Shown one piece after another: positions 16,734 through 17,080 of a stretch of 17,080 nt of DNA; position 1 is the stretch's first letter; every line of letters starts with the position of its first letter. The notes beneath the pieces are model-generated. The model saw nothing but the letters and a program-made list of their open reading frames with translations, searched no databases and was not told where the DNA came from. The stretch lies in the NCBI GenBank assembly GCA_007128075.1, contig SKYD01000168.1, positions 1 through 17,080 on the forward strand. Direction: 5' to 3'. Source of the stretch: Thiorhodovibrio sp. GTDB lineage: Bacteria > Pseudomonadota > Gammaproteobacteria > Chromatiales > Chromatiaceae. The translations under genes were made by a program, and so were the position numbers.

Positions 16734-17080
16734 TTAGTAAGCGCGCTGGCGCATCAGATCAATAAATTGCCCAAACAAGGGCGCGACATCGTGCGGGCCG
16801 GGGCTGGCCTCGGGGTGTCCCTGAAAGCCAAAAGCGGGCAGGGTGCGATGGCAAATTCCTTGCAAAGAGCCATCAAACAGCGAGCGATGGGTGGCGATGA
16901 CCTCCGCTGGCAGACTGGTCTCGTCAATGGCAAAGCCATGATTCTGACTGCTGATCATCACCCGCCCGCTGGCAAGCTCGGCAACCGGGTGATTGGCACC
17001 ATGATGCCCGAATTTCATTTTGAGCGTCGATGCGCCGCACGCCAGCCCCAACAGTTGATGCCCTAAGCAAATTCCAAACA
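16734..17080 (-). CDS. carA: Carbamoyl-phosphate synthase small (glutaminase) subunit, truncated by window edge
   Basis: The visible 115 or so residues are the C-terminal end of a class I glutamine amidotransferase, which releases ammonia from glutamine for CarB. The frame is open to the window edge and starts in FGICLGHQLLGLA, whose cysteine (codon 17067-17069) is the catalytic nucleophile. The histidine and glutamate of the triad are in QGHPEASPGP (codons 16815-16817 and 16809-16811). SSQNHGFAID is also typical of CarA. The TTG at 17051 is internal and not the start. About two thirds of the protein lies outside the window. It is followed directly by carB, forming the usual carAB pair. Confidence 0.96.
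   Translation of the reverse strand, partial: FGICLGHQLLGLACGASTLKMKFGHHGANHPVAELASGRVMISSQNHGFAIDETSLPAEVIATHRSLFDGSLQGICHRTLPAFGFQGHPEASPGPHDVAPLFGQFIDLMRQRAY

Noticed and set aside
1..17080. CRISPR arrays, tRNA or rRNA genes, insertion sequences, phage genes
   Set aside because: No regularly spaced repeats, cloverleaf patterns, transposase or integrase reading frames were recognised on either strand.

Overview
This window looks like core chromosome of a gammaproteobacterium. The evidence is the E. coli-type (proteobacterial) GshA, the NudB/AspRS pair, the Prc protease, and a carA-carB-greA order of the kind seen in Pseudomonas-like and other gammaproteobacteria. Most core genes are moderately GC-rich by eye and favour GC-ending codons. 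A Chromatiales-like (purple sulfur bacterial) origin would fit, but this is only a guess because no rRNA or lineage marker is present.

Layout. (1) Positions 1-1983 hold the 3' three quarters of a glycogen phosphorylase gene, followed by a perfect 11-bp hairpin. (2) Positions 2070-8775 hold five tightly packed plus-strand genes: aspS, nudB, a DUF481 outer-membrane protein, prc and gshA. The start of nudB overlaps the stop of aspS, the start of gshA overlaps the stop of prc by one base, and the other gaps are 6 and 42 bases, so one transcription unit is likely. (3) Positions 8830-12459 (minus) hold one large, AT-rich type IIG (Eco57I-like) restriction-modification enzyme, convergent with gshA. 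The part of this gene 3' of the catalytic NPPY motif drops to roughly 20% GC, while its front half is near 45%. (4) Positions 12546-12876 (minus) hold a small toxin-antitoxin relic: an intact Phd/YefM-type antitoxin gene followed by a deleted, frame-broken PIN-toxin remnant. (5) Positions 12969-17080 (minus) hold greA, carB and the 3' end of carA, read in the order carA-carB-greA, with a two-hairpin leader just ahead of greA.

How the parts relate. The flanking genes are housekeeping: glycogen breakdown, tRNA-Asp (possibly also tRNA-Asn) charging, folate-pathway nucleotide hydrolysis, periplasmic proteolysis, the first step of glutathione synthesis, carbamoyl-phosphate synthesis for pyrimidines and arginine, and rescue of stalled RNA polymerase. 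The stretch of about 4 kb between gshA and greA is the only accessory part. It holds a stand-alone restriction-modification gene and a decaying addiction module, which suggests a small defence or plasticity site between core operons. I saw no tRNA, rRNA, CRISPR array, insertion sequence or phage gene. I found no clearly new multi-gene system. The most interesting signals are the compositional break inside the restriction enzyme and the toxin relic.
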